Source: Lottia gigantea
Taxonomy: Eukaryota; Mollusca; Gastropoda; Lottiidae
Reading direction: 5' to 3'
NCBI RefSeq assembly: GCF_000327385.1
Contig: NW_008708358.1
Coordinates: 2,758,107 to 2,822,106, forward strand
Length of the DNA stretch: 64,000 bases
The position numbers and the translations under genes were made by a program. Under the pieces are notes generated by a model. That model saw nothing but the letters and a program-made list of their open reading frames with translations, did no database searches and had not been told where the DNA came from. Shown piece after piece: positions 48,075-59,566 of the stretch (its first letter is position 1; every line of letters starts with the position of its first letter).

Positions 48075-48133
48075 ATTGAATGTGTAAGAAACATGAAACG
48101 AAATAATAATTAAATTTAAATTTGTCAGTAAGA
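48075..48133. repeat. Dispersed repeat family F, copy 2
   Basis: GTGTAAGAAACATGAAACGA and AATAATAATTAAATTTAAAT parallel 25430-25480. Confidence 0.45.
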
Positions 48134-48301
48134 CGGACTTGTGTTTCCTTGGCAATATTCTATTTGGAATTTGGTTTGATTGACGTTGGTGCCAAACATC
48201 TTCATTGTAATGTCTTCTTGGTTTTGCACTTATAATTCCTTGTTGAGGCATGGCTCGATTTTCAGACGGTTTTAATTTCGGTTTCTTAATCAGGAAAATA
48301 A
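48134..48301 (-). CDS. Possible isolated exon, unknown product
   Basis: On the reverse strand the bases just before 48301 read CTTGGGTATTTCAG, an acceptable splice acceptor. From there the frame reads IFLIKKPKLKPSENRAMPQQ and continues through SAKPRRHYNEDVWHQRQSNQ to PRKHK. The composition (charged, few stop-prone codons) looks coding, and the upstream part adds a short hydrophobic run (VIHCLGISVIFLI). I do not recognise the family. Past about 48134 the frame runs into dispersed repeat F, so a donor or stop cannot be defined. It may be an exon of an unannotated gene, a decayed copy, or chance. Confidence 0.2.
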
Positions 48302-49185
48302 CTGAAATACCCAAGCAATGAATAACCAAAAAAAAGATTTTTTGAGTCTGATGTCAGAATATCTTAACTTAAAGATGATCTTAAATACATGATACCAAGA
48401 ATTCTCAAATGAACAACCTTTGTTAGGAATATTTCGCCGACAGGCTCCTGGTTCCATCAATGTATAATGTCAGACCAATAAGTGCAAATCCAAGACACCG
48501 TTTTTTGCTGTTGATATGAATTGCGATCAGCCATTAAAATTGTTATATTGCAAACATTTTAAGTTTTATTCCAATCAAACTCGTTGTCTCAATCTGTGAT
48601 GGTCTTTAAGATGTGATCTCCTAGACATGAAACCAATATTTCTGGCATATCACGAGCATCGAGCTTGCAGTAATATCCTGACAAATCTCTACTCGGAAAT
48701 AGCGCAATATATACCCTGTGTTGATGTTAAGAAACAGGAAAGGAAAGACGCAACGCAATACTATTTGAAGTTTAGGTATAGGATCTGCATCGATTTAAGA
48801 ATAAACAAAATATTAAAAATGTAAGTACACGAAATTCATGTACTTAAGCATAGTTTATGATTAGTTAGGGAGAAACATAGCTATATGTGGGCGATATCTG
48901 CAACACCGATCGACTATTAGAAACATGATGTGGTATTTCGAAGAGTGCGCTCAGAGGAAGTCAAACACAAGATATCTAGCATCTTTCAATACAAATTGGT
49001 TTGCTAAATTATACTCAAAGGAAAAGGTGGTAGCAGTGCTGTGAGCATGATTCGAGGTATTTGAAGTAAGGACACACTTGTTACTAAGTAATTTCAGAAT
49101 TTAATATGAGTATTATATAGTTTCTAACCTTGATATTTCTGAGATCCGTTTCTCGAAAGCAGTCATGGCGGAACTGCTTCTAGTC
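48302..49185. other. No gene recognised
   Basis: Unique DNA. The 48627-48824 (+) frame has no recognised similarity. Confidence 0.4.
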
Positions 49186-49375
49186 GGAATCAAGGACAAT
49201 CCAACTTGTTACTATCTAATATCACAATGTAATTTGAGCAATATCTATTTTCAGCCCCTCTGATCTGTATCACTGACAAGGGGAAATCGGGGGATCAAGG
49301 ACAATCCAACTTGCTAATATCTACTTTCTGCTAACTAATATCAGAATGTAATTTGAATAATAACTAGTTTGTAAC
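49186..49375. repeat. Direct duplication interrupted by a SINE head
   Basis: ATCAAGGACAATCCAACTTG followed by CTAATATCACAATGTAATTT (49190-49235) recurs as ATCAAGGACAATCCAACTTG and CTAATATCAGAATGTAATTT (49294-49355). Between the copies, 49254-49293 is the reverse of the SINE head (reverse complement: GATTTCCCCTTGTCAGTGAT, compare GGTTTCCCCCTGTCAGTGAT). Confidence 0.65.
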
Positions 49376-49513
49376 TAATCAAGAGATAAAATTGTGATAA
49401 ACAAACACTGACGCTGAGTTGTAATTAATAATAATATTGATACAGTAATTCTCACTTACTTTATATCAATCCTGCTTTTATACTCAGTTATTTCATTTAG
49501 ATATTTAATTGGA
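49376..49513. other. No feature recognised
   Basis: AT-rich unique DNA. Confidence 0.35.
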
Positions 49514-49558
49514 AATAAAATGAAATGGAATTTTACTTCCTACTATTCTGCTCGTGGG
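49514..49558 (-). mobile_element. SINE tail fragment, reverse
   Basis: AAAATGAAATGGAATTTTAC and TTCCTACTATTCTGC match the SINE 3' end with a few changes. No target duplication was read. Confidence 0.65.
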
Positions 49559-49576
49559 TGTGTATAGATCCATTTT

Positions 49577-49832
49577 TACAATGGTCATGGTATCTTTATC
49601 TTATGCCTTGACTTCAATAGCCACAGTTCTTGTATCACTGAATGCAGCGATTTGATTGGATTGTGCGCCAGATAATGCACTGAAAGGCTGTAAACATTAT
49701 GGCTAATATTTACAGATGGTCTGTCGAGAGCTCTGATTTGCTGTATTAACTAGCGTACAAGCCAATCAAGAAAGGTAAAAAAGTCTATGTATAAGATGAA
49801 GTTAGGGATACCTTGACATTGTGAAGGTGGTA
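49577..49832 (+). mobile_element. MITE family A, diverged copy
   Basis: The left part has CTTATGCCTTGACTTCAATA and GCAGCGATTTGATTGGATTG; the centre has CTGTAAACATTATGGCTAAT and the right end ACCTTGACATTGTGAAGGTGG. The left terminus is degraded (ACAATGGTCATGGTATC). Confidence 0.75.
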
Positions 49833-50046
49833 TAGGCCATGCACATTCATAGGTCATTTTCTTTTCTTTGGATTATTCTTAAGATATACCAAATAAATTG
49901 GCGCATACATCCACTTTAATATGGTCTAATTTACATTACGTTTTACTGGACAATATGGCCATTTGATATTGAAATTCTTGCTTGAGTGCATTCATGTTGT
50001 ACAGGTGTAGAAAGATGATGTGTAATTTCTTTAGATATTTAATTCA
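49833..50046. other. No feature recognised
   Basis: Unique sequence. Confidence 0.35.
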
Positions 50047-50075
50047 AAAAAGTAGGACGTAATCATTTCATTTAA
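50047..50075 (+). mobile_element. SINE tail remnant
   Basis: AAAAGTAGGACGTAATCATT followed by TCATTTAAA is a shortened SINE end in forward orientation. Confidence 0.5.
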
Positions 50076-52430
50076 ATATTTTATTGGTAAATGGAATATG
50101 GTCGACGAAACATTTGCGTGCGAGCTAAACAATCGGACGACTACAGTTGCGTTTGGTTGCAAATAAGAATAATTGTCATTAATTGAGAGTTGCGTTTTGA
50201 AGTCATAGCCACTTTCATTATTCGCAACCATACGCAACTGGTAATCGCTACGGTATGAGGGCACCTGCAGTATATGCTTTAGTGTAGATTTGGTGAAGTC
50301 ATGAAGTCTTACTTCTGGTTTCCTATCTAGAATCCTACCACACCATGTACTAAGGCCATCCAGGTGTCAGATATCGAATAAGGATTGTCACTAGCTGTAA
50401 ATTGACCGTGATAGACCTAATCGACCATAATACAGTTGTTTGTTCAGAAAAATATTTTATTTGTTTATTAATCCCACATCAACAGCTGATTGTCGTTCGT
50501 GAAAATATTTCACATAATCTGTACACACGTGTTGAATTTTTTAAAAAACTTTTTTGTGTTAAAGCCCCCTCAACATGAGCAGGTTTTCACTGACATTTTT
50601 CTTTGACTACACAGTAGAAAATTTTCATTGATCCTTTTTGAAGTACATACTTCTAAGTTGTCTAAGACATTTAAAAATCGCAGACTGGTACAAGGTGTTC
50701 CGAAAGGGTGATTTTTCTTACCTCACTCCTCTTTGAAAAGCGATAGTTTCCTTTTTATATCTGGAATCTTTGATAAAATCTTTTAGAAGGTATGACGTTT
50801 ATTAAAAAACGATTTTGTTATCTTTTTAACGTATAAGCTGGTAACAATATCAATATCAATATAACTGATTGTTTTGTTCCTTTCATCGTTTGTTATGGCT
50901 CTTGCTGTCTGACATTTTGACCAGTGAGTATCAGATGAAGTCACACTGTACGATGTCTGTCTGTCTGCACAATGACACGCTTGTCGGCGTGCAAATGAAT
51001 AAAGTCTAAGTGAATTAGCGTTAGGACGATGGCGGAGTTTGTGTCATGTCATAGAGAGAATTCTGAGATGTTCTGAAACGTTTTATCCTGGAATACTGAA
51101 GATGCAATCAACTGATTGGTCAACCACTAAAATTTTGTTTTATCCTCCGATCAGATTACTGCATTTATTAAAATCTGGATTTTATATTATTTAAGTTTTC
51201 GAGAACAAGGCTGCGGAATTATAATAAATTGACAATTTAATATGAAATAGCAATACTATTATTTATTGTGATTCGTCCTAAAATAGATTCAGGAAAACAC
51301 CAGTGAGTTGTATGTCATAAAAATGTCAAAGGATGTTTAAATAGATTTTTGATGAATGACACACGGCAGGACAATACTTCAAATATTAACTATTTACGAC
51401 TGCCAATAAATAACAAGCTTTGTTATCGATATGTTTGTTATGTTTGAAAATGATGAAAAATGTGAAACACGTGATAATTCTTGAATATATTGATTTTGTG
51501 TAAATATTTCTACTTCGGCATGACTTTACATTTATTTTCAGATCAAAATTTTTTATTTGATTTTCTGCAGTAGTGTTGCCGGAGAGTTTCCTTGTCCTTT
51601 TGCAGTTATCACATAAAAGAGGTGTCTAAATACATCTCGTTTATTCATACGCACAATTTTAAACAATACTGTAACCCTATACCGGTACCATCTGAAGTAA
51701 CCCCCTTCCTTCCCCTGCTTGGTATTGGTCATTTAGTAACCAATTGGCGTCGCGGTTGCTGAAGTTGTTAAGTGATGATTAAACCTGCAGAGCATAAACC
51801 TGTCCACACATATTAAGTAGAAATAATTCAAACTATTTTAGATCCAGTCAATGAAAATTCCCTTTCTTTTGAATCAATCAATTTTCAAAAACAAACGAAG
51901 CTACGAATAAGGATTTATTTTTGGTAAATAATTTGTAATAGAACAAAGGAATTAAGCGATAGATGAATGGAACTTTGATGATTCCATGTTTAAAAATAAC
52001 CACGTCTATTTGGAGACTGGATGTTGTTTTAAATTAGTTTTATTTCAAAACAATTCAAAATAATGATACATGTACTTGATAGGAACATATTGTTCGAAGC
52101 TATATCTGGAAACAAAATGAAAATTAATCTTTTTTCTGTTTTGCCTCCCCCACCCAATAAAACGTGTAGTTGATAGCAGTAATATTTGTAATTTATATAA
52201 ATGATTATAAAATGTAGAAATGTGCAAAAACCACTGAACATTAAAGTTATACAATCAGTAACAATAATTAAATAATAAAAACAAGATGCGTCTTCATTAC
52301 TGAGAATGTGGGCGTATTTTACGTTTGTTAGTTTACAGCGGCATTTCTAGGAAAACGAGCACGGGCCAAAAATTTTTTCCAGGGGTGTCACAGGTTCATT
52401 CTTGTACTATTTTAAAATAAAATGGAAAGA
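50076..52430. other. Long stretch without recognised features
   Basis: No coding frame or shared repeat could be supported over this AT-rich span. Confidence 0.4.
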
Positions 52431-52475
52431 TGGGGGGGGGGGGGGGGTGAGGGTGGGTGTGCACAGGTTCATCTT
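52431..52475. repeat. Poly-G run and G-rich edge of the gap
   Basis: A run of about 17 G is followed by G-rich sequence. CAGGTTCATTCTT upstream (52391) and CAGGTTCATCTT at the gap edge (52464) form a short direct repeat. Such sequence is a usual cause of assembly breaks. Confidence 0.7.
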
Positions 52476-52894
52476 NNNNNNNNNNNNNNNNNNNNNNNNN
52501 NNNNNNNNNNNNNNNNNNNNNNNNNNNNNNNNNNNNNNNNNNNNNNNNNNNNNNNNNNNNNNNNNNNNNNNNNNNNNNNNNNNNNNNNNNNNNNNNNNNN
52601 NNNNNNNNNNNNNNNNNNNNNNNNNNNNNNNNNNNNNNNNNNNNNNNNNNNNNNNNNNNNNNNNNNNNNNNNNNNNNNNNNNNNNNNNNNNNNNNNNNNN
52701 NNNNNNNNNNNNNNNNNNNNNNNNNNNNNNNNNNNNNNNNNNNNNNNNNNNNNNNNNNNNNNNNNNNNNNNNNNNNNNNNNNNNNNNNNNNNNNNNNNNN
52801 NNNNNNNNNNNNNNNNNNNNNNNNNNNNNNNNNNNNNNNNNNNNNNNNNNNNNNNNNNNNNNNNNNNNNNNNNNNNNNNNNNNNNNNNNNNNNN
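52476..52894. other. Assembly gap (N run)
   Basis: 419 undetermined bases. Translations across this span carry no information. Confidence 1.
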
Positions 52895-54340
52895 ATAACT
52901 AGTGAATCTGATTTAGTGGGTTTCATCACTTTCTGAATTTTCTATATATGTATACATTTATCACTTATGTTTTTTTCTTCTTCACTTTTTTTCATTCTTT
53001 CACTGTGTAAAATGACAAAAAATCTGGAAGTGCCCCCCTCCCCCTCACTCATAAACGCCAGTGCTAGTTTGTTGTTTTAGGTTGATTTTGTTAATGATTG
53101 TGTCGTTACAGGAAAAGAGAATCGGTTGACTGTTTAAATCCATATAGGTGGGAATTCGTGTTTTATAAAGATAACATCAGAGATTCTAACCTCTTGGCAT
53201 TGATCTTGCCTAGATTATCTGTACTTATTTACAACCGTTTCGACTGGAACTATGATTAAACCAACGACCACAATTATGTTAAATGAGGAGGTGGTTGTCG
53301 ACTTCAGGGTCAAGTGACATTAAACTTTTATATTTCCAGTCCATGTCTTTTACAATTCTAGTAAAACCCGATTTAGCAGTGTATCCAACCTATCACTGGT
53401 TATCTTGTTAAATAGACTTCACAGTGAAAAGCACTTAAAGACAAAAGACATCTCAACGAAGCTGAAATTTTAGCTTGAATTTCGTCCATCTCAGACTCAC
53501 TAACATGTTGTTATCGTAATGTATTTATTCTCGAACATCAGAAATAAAACTAAGATAATAATTATATTTTGTTAGTCATGTCGGAGGTGTAAAAGCTTTT
53601 AATTCGACTACATTGTACAGCATTTATATTTCAGAATGTATGCCCTTATTTGGTTATGGTCTGATTAAACATCAAAATTGTCCAAAATAATTGGAATTAA
53701 CCACTAAATAATACAAGAAAAAAGCGCAAAGGATAACAAAGGATAAGGTGAAACCTTAGACCATGATTTTTGTTAACAATCGACATTGATGTCTGCATCC
53801 AGATCATTGTGGAATGAAATGTTTTAAAGGAATGCTTGTTGGTTTCTGCCAGCGACTAACATGTTAATTTTTCAACCATTTACATTCTTTTCTTATTGCA
53901 TTAAAAGCAATGCTTGCGTGTGTTGAAAATAATCAAAAATATTATAAAATTAAATGTGAAGAAAAAAAAATATAATGTTAATTGGATGATTAAAATGTTG
54001 CTTGTTACCTTTTTTTTTGTCTGTTTTGACTTTTTTTTACGTTGAGTTATAATTACAGTTTTAATTGAAGGAATTTTGAATATCAAAAATATACATCATA
54101 TTCTAGAGCTTAAAATAATTTACATAGCAAAAAGAAAAGAAGTTTCAAATAGTCCAAATGGACAGTGAAATAACTGGCTCGAAAACAAACTGTTGTCACT
54201 TCTCTTTATTTAGCTGAAATATGTGACTTTTTTTTTCTTAATTACTATTTAAATTGAATTGAAGCTTTAGTCCATCGGTATAAAAGACTTTTGCTAAAAT
54301 ATGTTACTTTTATTAAGCAATTAGTATTATTTACAAATAA
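52895..54340. other. No gene recognised
   Basis: AT-rich unique sequence with poly-T and poly-A runs near 54010-54040. Confidence 0.4.
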
Positions 54341-54371
54341 AAAATGAAATGAAATGGAGCTAAACGTCCTT
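54341..54371 (-). mobile_element. SINE tail remnant, reverse
   Basis: AAAAATGAAATGAAATGGAG followed by CTAAACGTCC corresponds to the SINE end, truncated soon after. Confidence 0.5.
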
Positions 54372-54687
54372 TGGTATCAAAGACCTTGAAAACCCTATTG
54401 ATTTTCAATTGCAGCAAGATATGATTCCACTATTAAGATAGTGATCAGTGTATTAATTAGACGGGGATATAGAAATATACATGAATAAATTATACCCCTT
54501 TCAAACACTACTATGATCTGACACATTGCAATATATGAATTGATTTTATCAGTCATATTAATCGCGGCTATGGCATGTCGTGGCTCATTATTTCACGGTG
54601 ATTAACGGCACCACTAATATGCGTTTTATCATCACGCAACATTTACGACAATGATCACTTAACTTGGCACTTTCTATAACATTGTTT
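54372..54687. other. No feature recognised
   Basis: Unique sequence. Confidence 0.35.
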
Positions 54688-54980
54688 TAACCCTGTACCA
54701 CTGCCTTCTGTTGAACAGTAACTTGTTACCTTTCAACCACCCTAATCTCTACAATTGTCGAACAAGACTTAATCCTGTCGTGTGCCTTCTGTTGAACAGT
54801 AACTAGTTACCTTTCAACCACCCTAACCTCTACAACCAGTGAACTCTGCTTTAACCCTGTACCACTGCCTTCTGTTGAACAGTAACTTGTTACCTTTCAA
54901 CCACCCTAACCTCTACAATTAGTGAACTCTGCTTTAACCCTGTACCACTGCCTTCTGTTGAACAGTAACTTGTTACTCTT
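54688..54980. repeat. Tandem array, 81-83-bp unit, about 3.5 copies
   Basis: GCCTTCTGTTGAACAGTAAC occurs at 54703, 54784, 54867 and 54950. Units also contain GTTACCTTTCAACCACCCTA and GTGAACTCTGCTTTAACCCT. Units 3 and 4 are nearly identical, whereas unit 1 carries a diverged spacer. Confidence 0.9.
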
Positions 54981-55309
54981 CTCTTCATCATTCCTTTTAT
55001 TTGTTTAATTTAGTTACGAAATGTGCAAGAAGAAACACCTATGGAACTGCAAGTTGACTGAAAAGGCCAGGAAAAAAATGTGAAGAAGATTTGAAATGAT
55101 TCTAACTGTATTCTAGTCACATCCTGTCATTCTGAAATCGTTTTAGTGTCGTTTAAGTTGATCCACCAACGTCTTGGTTTTTATAGATGGGGGTTGATTT
55201 TCTATCGATTAAAATGAGTTGAAAATAGGCTTTAATGAAACCTACATAGCTAAAAGTAGCTACGAAGATAAATACCAAGAACACCTTTCGAACACAAAAT
55301 TATGTTTTT
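54981..55309. other. No feature recognised
   Basis: Unique sequence. Confidence 0.35.
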
Positions 55310-55655
55310 TTACTCTTGGTTTTATTGTACACAACGTTTCAATAATTTACATTGCCATCATCAGTTTATATATAGTATATATATAATGCTCCTGTGTTTT
55401 CGTTTATTGTATATATAACGTTTCATCAATTTACATTGTCATTTAAAATGTAAATTGTTGAAACGTTATGTACGATAAAACCCAAAAGTAGTATACAGTA
55501 TAAACTGGTGATGTCAATGTAAATTGTTGAAACGTTGTGTACAATAAAACCAAGGATGACAATACAAAGTGATGGAATGTTGTGTACAATAAAACTAAGG
55601 ATGACAATGCAAAGTGATGGAACGTTGTGTACAATAAAACCAAGGAGTAGTATAA
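55310..55655. repeat. Inverted cluster of motif family D
   Basis: Two reverse copies (GTACACAACGTTTCAATAAT near 55329; GTATATATAACGTTTCATCA near 55408) face four forward copies (AATGTAAATTGTTGAAACGT near 55446 and 55520; AAAGTGATGGAATGTTGTGT near 55566; AAAGTGATGGAACGTTGTGT near 55612). The switch of orientation is at about 55442. The forward units have 45-75-bp spacing and share GTACAATAAAACC. A reverse-strand open frame here is a repeat product. Confidence 0.75.
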
Positions 55656-57275
55656 CATAATATTATTATGTTCTATTATTTAATGTGATCTCTACCCCTA
55701 AATATCGTTTAAAGTATTAATCAATATTAGTTAGAAATAGTCACACAAAGTCACAGAATAAAATGAGGTCACCGACCAATTCCATGTAGTTATTTAACGA
55801 GCAATGTCAGCTATAGGTCACGTAGTCTAAATATTGGTAAAGACTGAATAAAGCACAACGAGACAGTGGAATGTAACAACAAACGTTCGTGATATTTCCT
55901 CTGTGAAGTCAACAGACTTGACTCTGGAATCGTGAGGTTGGTTCAATTCCCGAGACTCAGTGACCAAGTAAAGTATTGCTTAGTAAGACCAGCTATTTTT
56001 AGATTGTTAGTCCGCATCTCTGACTTTTATTCATCTGCCCCATTGCTTGGAGGCTACCCTAGCGTGAGTTTTTGTAGTAAGTATCGGCTAAAACTATATC
56101 ATGTTTTACGACTAAGCACCCATGTTTGCCCCAGCCCTTTCTTATCTACTTTAAGCATATGTCTTTTTTCTTAGTACTGCACGCATTGTTTCTTCAAACA
56201 CATTTATTGTTTTGTCGGTTATATACCAAAGTGGGCGTATTTTCAAGAGGGTCGTTGTAGCTTCAGCTGAGCTGTGGTTAGTGTTTCGGACGACTAAACA
56301 ATATATCATTAAAGCTAAGGGCTGATTAAGTTATAAGTAATAAAAGACCTAAAGTAGTCTATATCCGACTTTCACTTGATTCAATAAGAACATATTTTAT
56401 CGAGAGCTCTGGAGACTGAAATATACAACGGTATGATTATATTAACTTGTATGTATGTGAGATTTCTTCAAAATGACGGGATTTAAACCAATTCTGTAGA
56501 GTTTCGGACTGTGTATATCATTGTTTTAAGCACGTCTCATGTCTTACTATAGATTCATGGGGATGATATCCACTTCCAAATTTCAATAAAGTAGGATCAA
56601 GGCAGATCGTGTCCAATTTGAATCTAAAATGGTCAGATTTAATCATTCGTGTCTCTGAAAGGAGTCTCCGTTACCAACAATTCATGGTTATGACATCTGG
56701 CGAGCCTCATAAATTTTGTTGAATTTTGATCTCCACTACAATATACGATGTAGCTGAATGACATGGTCGACCTGTCAAAACCCTTGATACCTTTTTAATA
56801 TATTTTGGGGCACTACAGATATAAGTTTACTTTCTCTTTGAAATTAGAATCAGACTATATCTATTTTGATAGTTATAAAGAATATAGAATATTGCAATTT
56901 TGATCACTTTTCGGAATTAGAATAAGGCGACCGGTTCCCTCACAATTTAACAAAACGTTCAGTGTAAGAGCTAAACTGTTGCCAATTCCAGAACATTGTG
57001 CAAAAAGGTAATGGAGCTCAAAAGGATATCAAATGACTTAAGTGAGTTTGGGCACCCTCACGCCCCTAACCCAGGTAATTTCTCTTTAAAATAAAGACAC
57101 AATAGTGCTCATGGTAGGGCCCCTTTATAAGTTGTAAACCATTTTATATTTAATTCTAGATACTTACTATGATACATTTATTTTTAATTCTGTATTTTTG
57201 TCTTAGGATGGGGGCATCTTTGGAGCCCCTTGATTAAGTATAACCAGCACGTATGGTAAATGAGTCACTGACGAA
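55656..57275. other. No gene recognised
   Basis: GGTTGGTTCAATTCCCGAGA at about 55937 loosely recalls a Pol III B box, but no tRNA fold surrounds it. Otherwise unique. Confidence 0.4.
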
Positions 57276-57335
57276 TAACCGAAACTGAGCTTTATCATGC
57301 GGTAATATTTAGACGACTAAATCCCTTTGTTATTC
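57276..57335 (+). repeat. Single satellite-like monomer
   Basis: ACCGAAACTGAGCTTTATCA followed by TGCGGTAATATTTAGACGAC and TAAATCCCTTT matches the 56-bp satellite unit at 1480-2265, including its TATCCCTTT-type right edge. Confidence 0.65.
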
Positions 57336-57689
57336 TTACTAACGGTTATTACTGGTGACAATATAATATCATTAGACTATCGTAAATAGGGAAAGAGAAT
57401 TTTTATAACAATGAAGCATAGTGTCCTAGTCACAGCACACCTTGAGAATAACATTACACCGCGTGACCACAATCCGTGATGAGAGCTGTATGTACTTAAT
57501 AATGACTGCTTAGCAATAATATTATTTAAAACCCAACGTATCGTTGTTTATGGTTTGATTGAGAAATAGACAGATGTACTATAGTGTAATGATGTCAATT
57601 CATACAAATGTATTTTTCTTAGTTTTTTATTTAATAAAAGAAGAGATTCACTTGCTATGTATATCGGTTTATATAATTTAAAAAAGAAA
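57336..57689. other. No feature recognised
   Basis: Unique sequence. Confidence 0.35.
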
Positions 57690-58065
57690 GCCAAAGCATA
57701 TAATTTGAAAATATAATTTGAAAATCCCAGTATTCTGCCGCCCAGCAGAATTCAAACTACAAACTATGTTATTTTTCCATATATGTCTGTCATTTAATTT
57801 GAAAATATAGTTTGAACATTGCCCAGAAACTCTTGATCTAAAACATCTTTTAGACGTCACCAAGTGCTCCTTGTCAAATCATTAAACGTAACCCAGTCTG
57901 AAATCTGAAACATATCTGAACGTCGCCCAGCGAAATCAAAGCCATATAATTTGTAAATATAGTTTGAACACTGTCAAACCAATCCCTAGAGTTATAATCT
58001 AAATATTGTATTTGAACAGTGTCCAACAAATCCTAGCTATATAATTTGAACACTGTCCAGATATC
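57690..58065. repeat. Degenerate repeat block of ATATAATTTGAAAATATAGTTTGAAC type
   Basis: The motif ATAATTTGAAAATATAATTTG and its variants recur at about 57698, 57795, 57946 and 58041, often followed by ACTGTCCA or GCCCAG. Spacing is irregular, so this is an old, eroded array. Confidence 0.45.
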
Positions 58066-58275
58066 AATGTGTTTTAATCTAGTACTGGTCCAATTTCCAG
58101 GTCTGACATGCTCTTTCCCAGACATAATAATGAATCACTCGAACTTAACAGCACGATCTCATTTGAGAGTAAAACCTTAATTAATACTACAATTATAAGG
58201 AAATTGTCGACAAGCACGTAAAGATCAGTCTAATTTATTGTCTTTCTAATTTGTTCAAACTGTGATCATAGCAGA
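58066..58275. other. No feature recognised
   Basis: Unique sequence. Confidence 0.35.
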
Positions 58276-58440
58276 TGAGGTTATTGTACGCAAATCGTTC
58301 TTTCTGGTTGTCCTACGACCAATTGTATCGCGAATCTATTTCACTGCCTCCTCATCCAAACAGCTAAGGTCATTGTTCGCATTCCGTCCTTAATGTCACT
58401 GCAGATTCTATACGACCAATTGTGTTACGAATCATGTTGG
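58276..58440. repeat. Two-copy direct duplication, about 95-bp spacing
   Basis: GAGGTTATTGTACGCAAATC with CTACGACCAATTGTATCGCG and AATC is followed by AAGGTCATTGTTCGCATTCC with ATACGACCAATTGTGTTACG and AATC. Confidence 0.6.
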
Positions 58441-59183
58441 ATTGCATCTTCTGTGTACATTACCGATTGAAGCAACTGGTATACTAAACTAATGCGGATA
58501 TTGACCAAGTATTAAATGTGATGCAATGATCATCTGTCCTGGAAGCTCTATCAAAGAGGCTTGGCATCATTTAAAGAAATTTAAAGCTATTTCAGAGCAC
58601 TAAATAGCAAATTCACTTTCATCAACTCATAGAAATACTTTATCCTGGGACTGTAGACTGTGGACAAATATGATAGCCTTAATCCGATGAGGAACTTGAG
58701 CATGGATGAATGCGAGCAGAGAACAAGCTGGAAGAGCCGAGTCGTCGTCATTTGTCTAGCTGGGATATAGTATTCTCGCGATCGTTTTGGGATTCAGCGT
58801 AGGGGATAAGAAATCCAATGTCCCGGGGGTCCAAGTTGGTCAGTTCGCCCTGACTTGGCAGATTTGTTTGTTTCAGTATATTAACAGTAGAGTACAATGT
58901 TTGATTTATTGATTTGAGAATCTTTCTCATTATTTTCACGTTTCAAGTCACAAGTTAGCTTTTCTCAGCCTTTGATCTTTTTTCTTGTGCTTATTTGTAA
59001 AACATCTTTTAATCGACGTGTTGCTTACGCCTCTGTACTGTCTGAAATTGTTAACAAACCAAGTCAAAGTGTACGAGAAATGCATAAGTACCCAATCTTG
59101 AACAAGCGACATTTACCTACTCTTTTTTTCAATTTTTGCTGTCGGTTTATTGTGTCACCCGAACACCTGGACGCCTCACCCAT
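58441..59183. other. No gene recognised
   Basis: The 106-codon frame at 58972-59292 (+) starts with a hydrophobic run (MIFFLVLICK) but overlaps a reversed SINE head in its second half, so I do not call it a gene. Confidence 0.4.
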
Positions 59184-59228
59184 GTTGGTCCTTCTAATCT
59201 GCACCAATGACAGGAAACCCGGGTTTAA
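59184..59228 (-). mobile_element. SINE head fragment, reverse
   Basis: The reverse complement reads AACCCGGGTTTCCTGTCATT with GGTGCAGATTAGAAGGACC, matching the head of the SINE (AACCCGGTTTCCCCCTGTCA, GTGATGCAGGTAAGAGGGTC). Confidence 0.6.
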
Positions 59229-59566
59229 AGAAGAAAGCACTTATATTGCTCGAAAAGTGAGCAAAAATTTTCTAGCTATGGACATGCACTAAAATATTGT
59301 AGTGGGTGTGTAGAGAACAAAGCTTTTCCATTCCTCTTCTAGAACTAGAGAGGTCGTCGTATTGTAGATAGAGACCATTAAACTATTGGTGTACGTCTGT
59401 CTGATGAAGTCCATTGACGCTTTGAATCATGTTCTGATTAGATGTATATCAGACTTATTTAATTTTGTGAGGCTAATGTGCTGCTGTCACACTATTGGGT
59501 TTCTTCCGAAGATATTGACACAGCATATACTATTTGTCTAGTACAATAAATATATAGCTAAACAGA
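59229..59566. other. No feature recognised
   Basis: Unique sequence. Confidence 0.35.

Noticed and set aside
52396-52936. Four long open frames
   Set aside because: They consist almost entirely of undetermined bases in the assembly gap.
55925-55975. tRNA gene suggested by GGTTCAATTCC
   Set aside because: No cloverleaf can be formed around the B-box-like sequence and no matching A box is at the right distance.
58972-59292. 106-codon frame with a hydrophobic start, considered as a secreted peptide
   Set aside because: Its second half overlaps a reversed SINE head and no family resemblance was seen.
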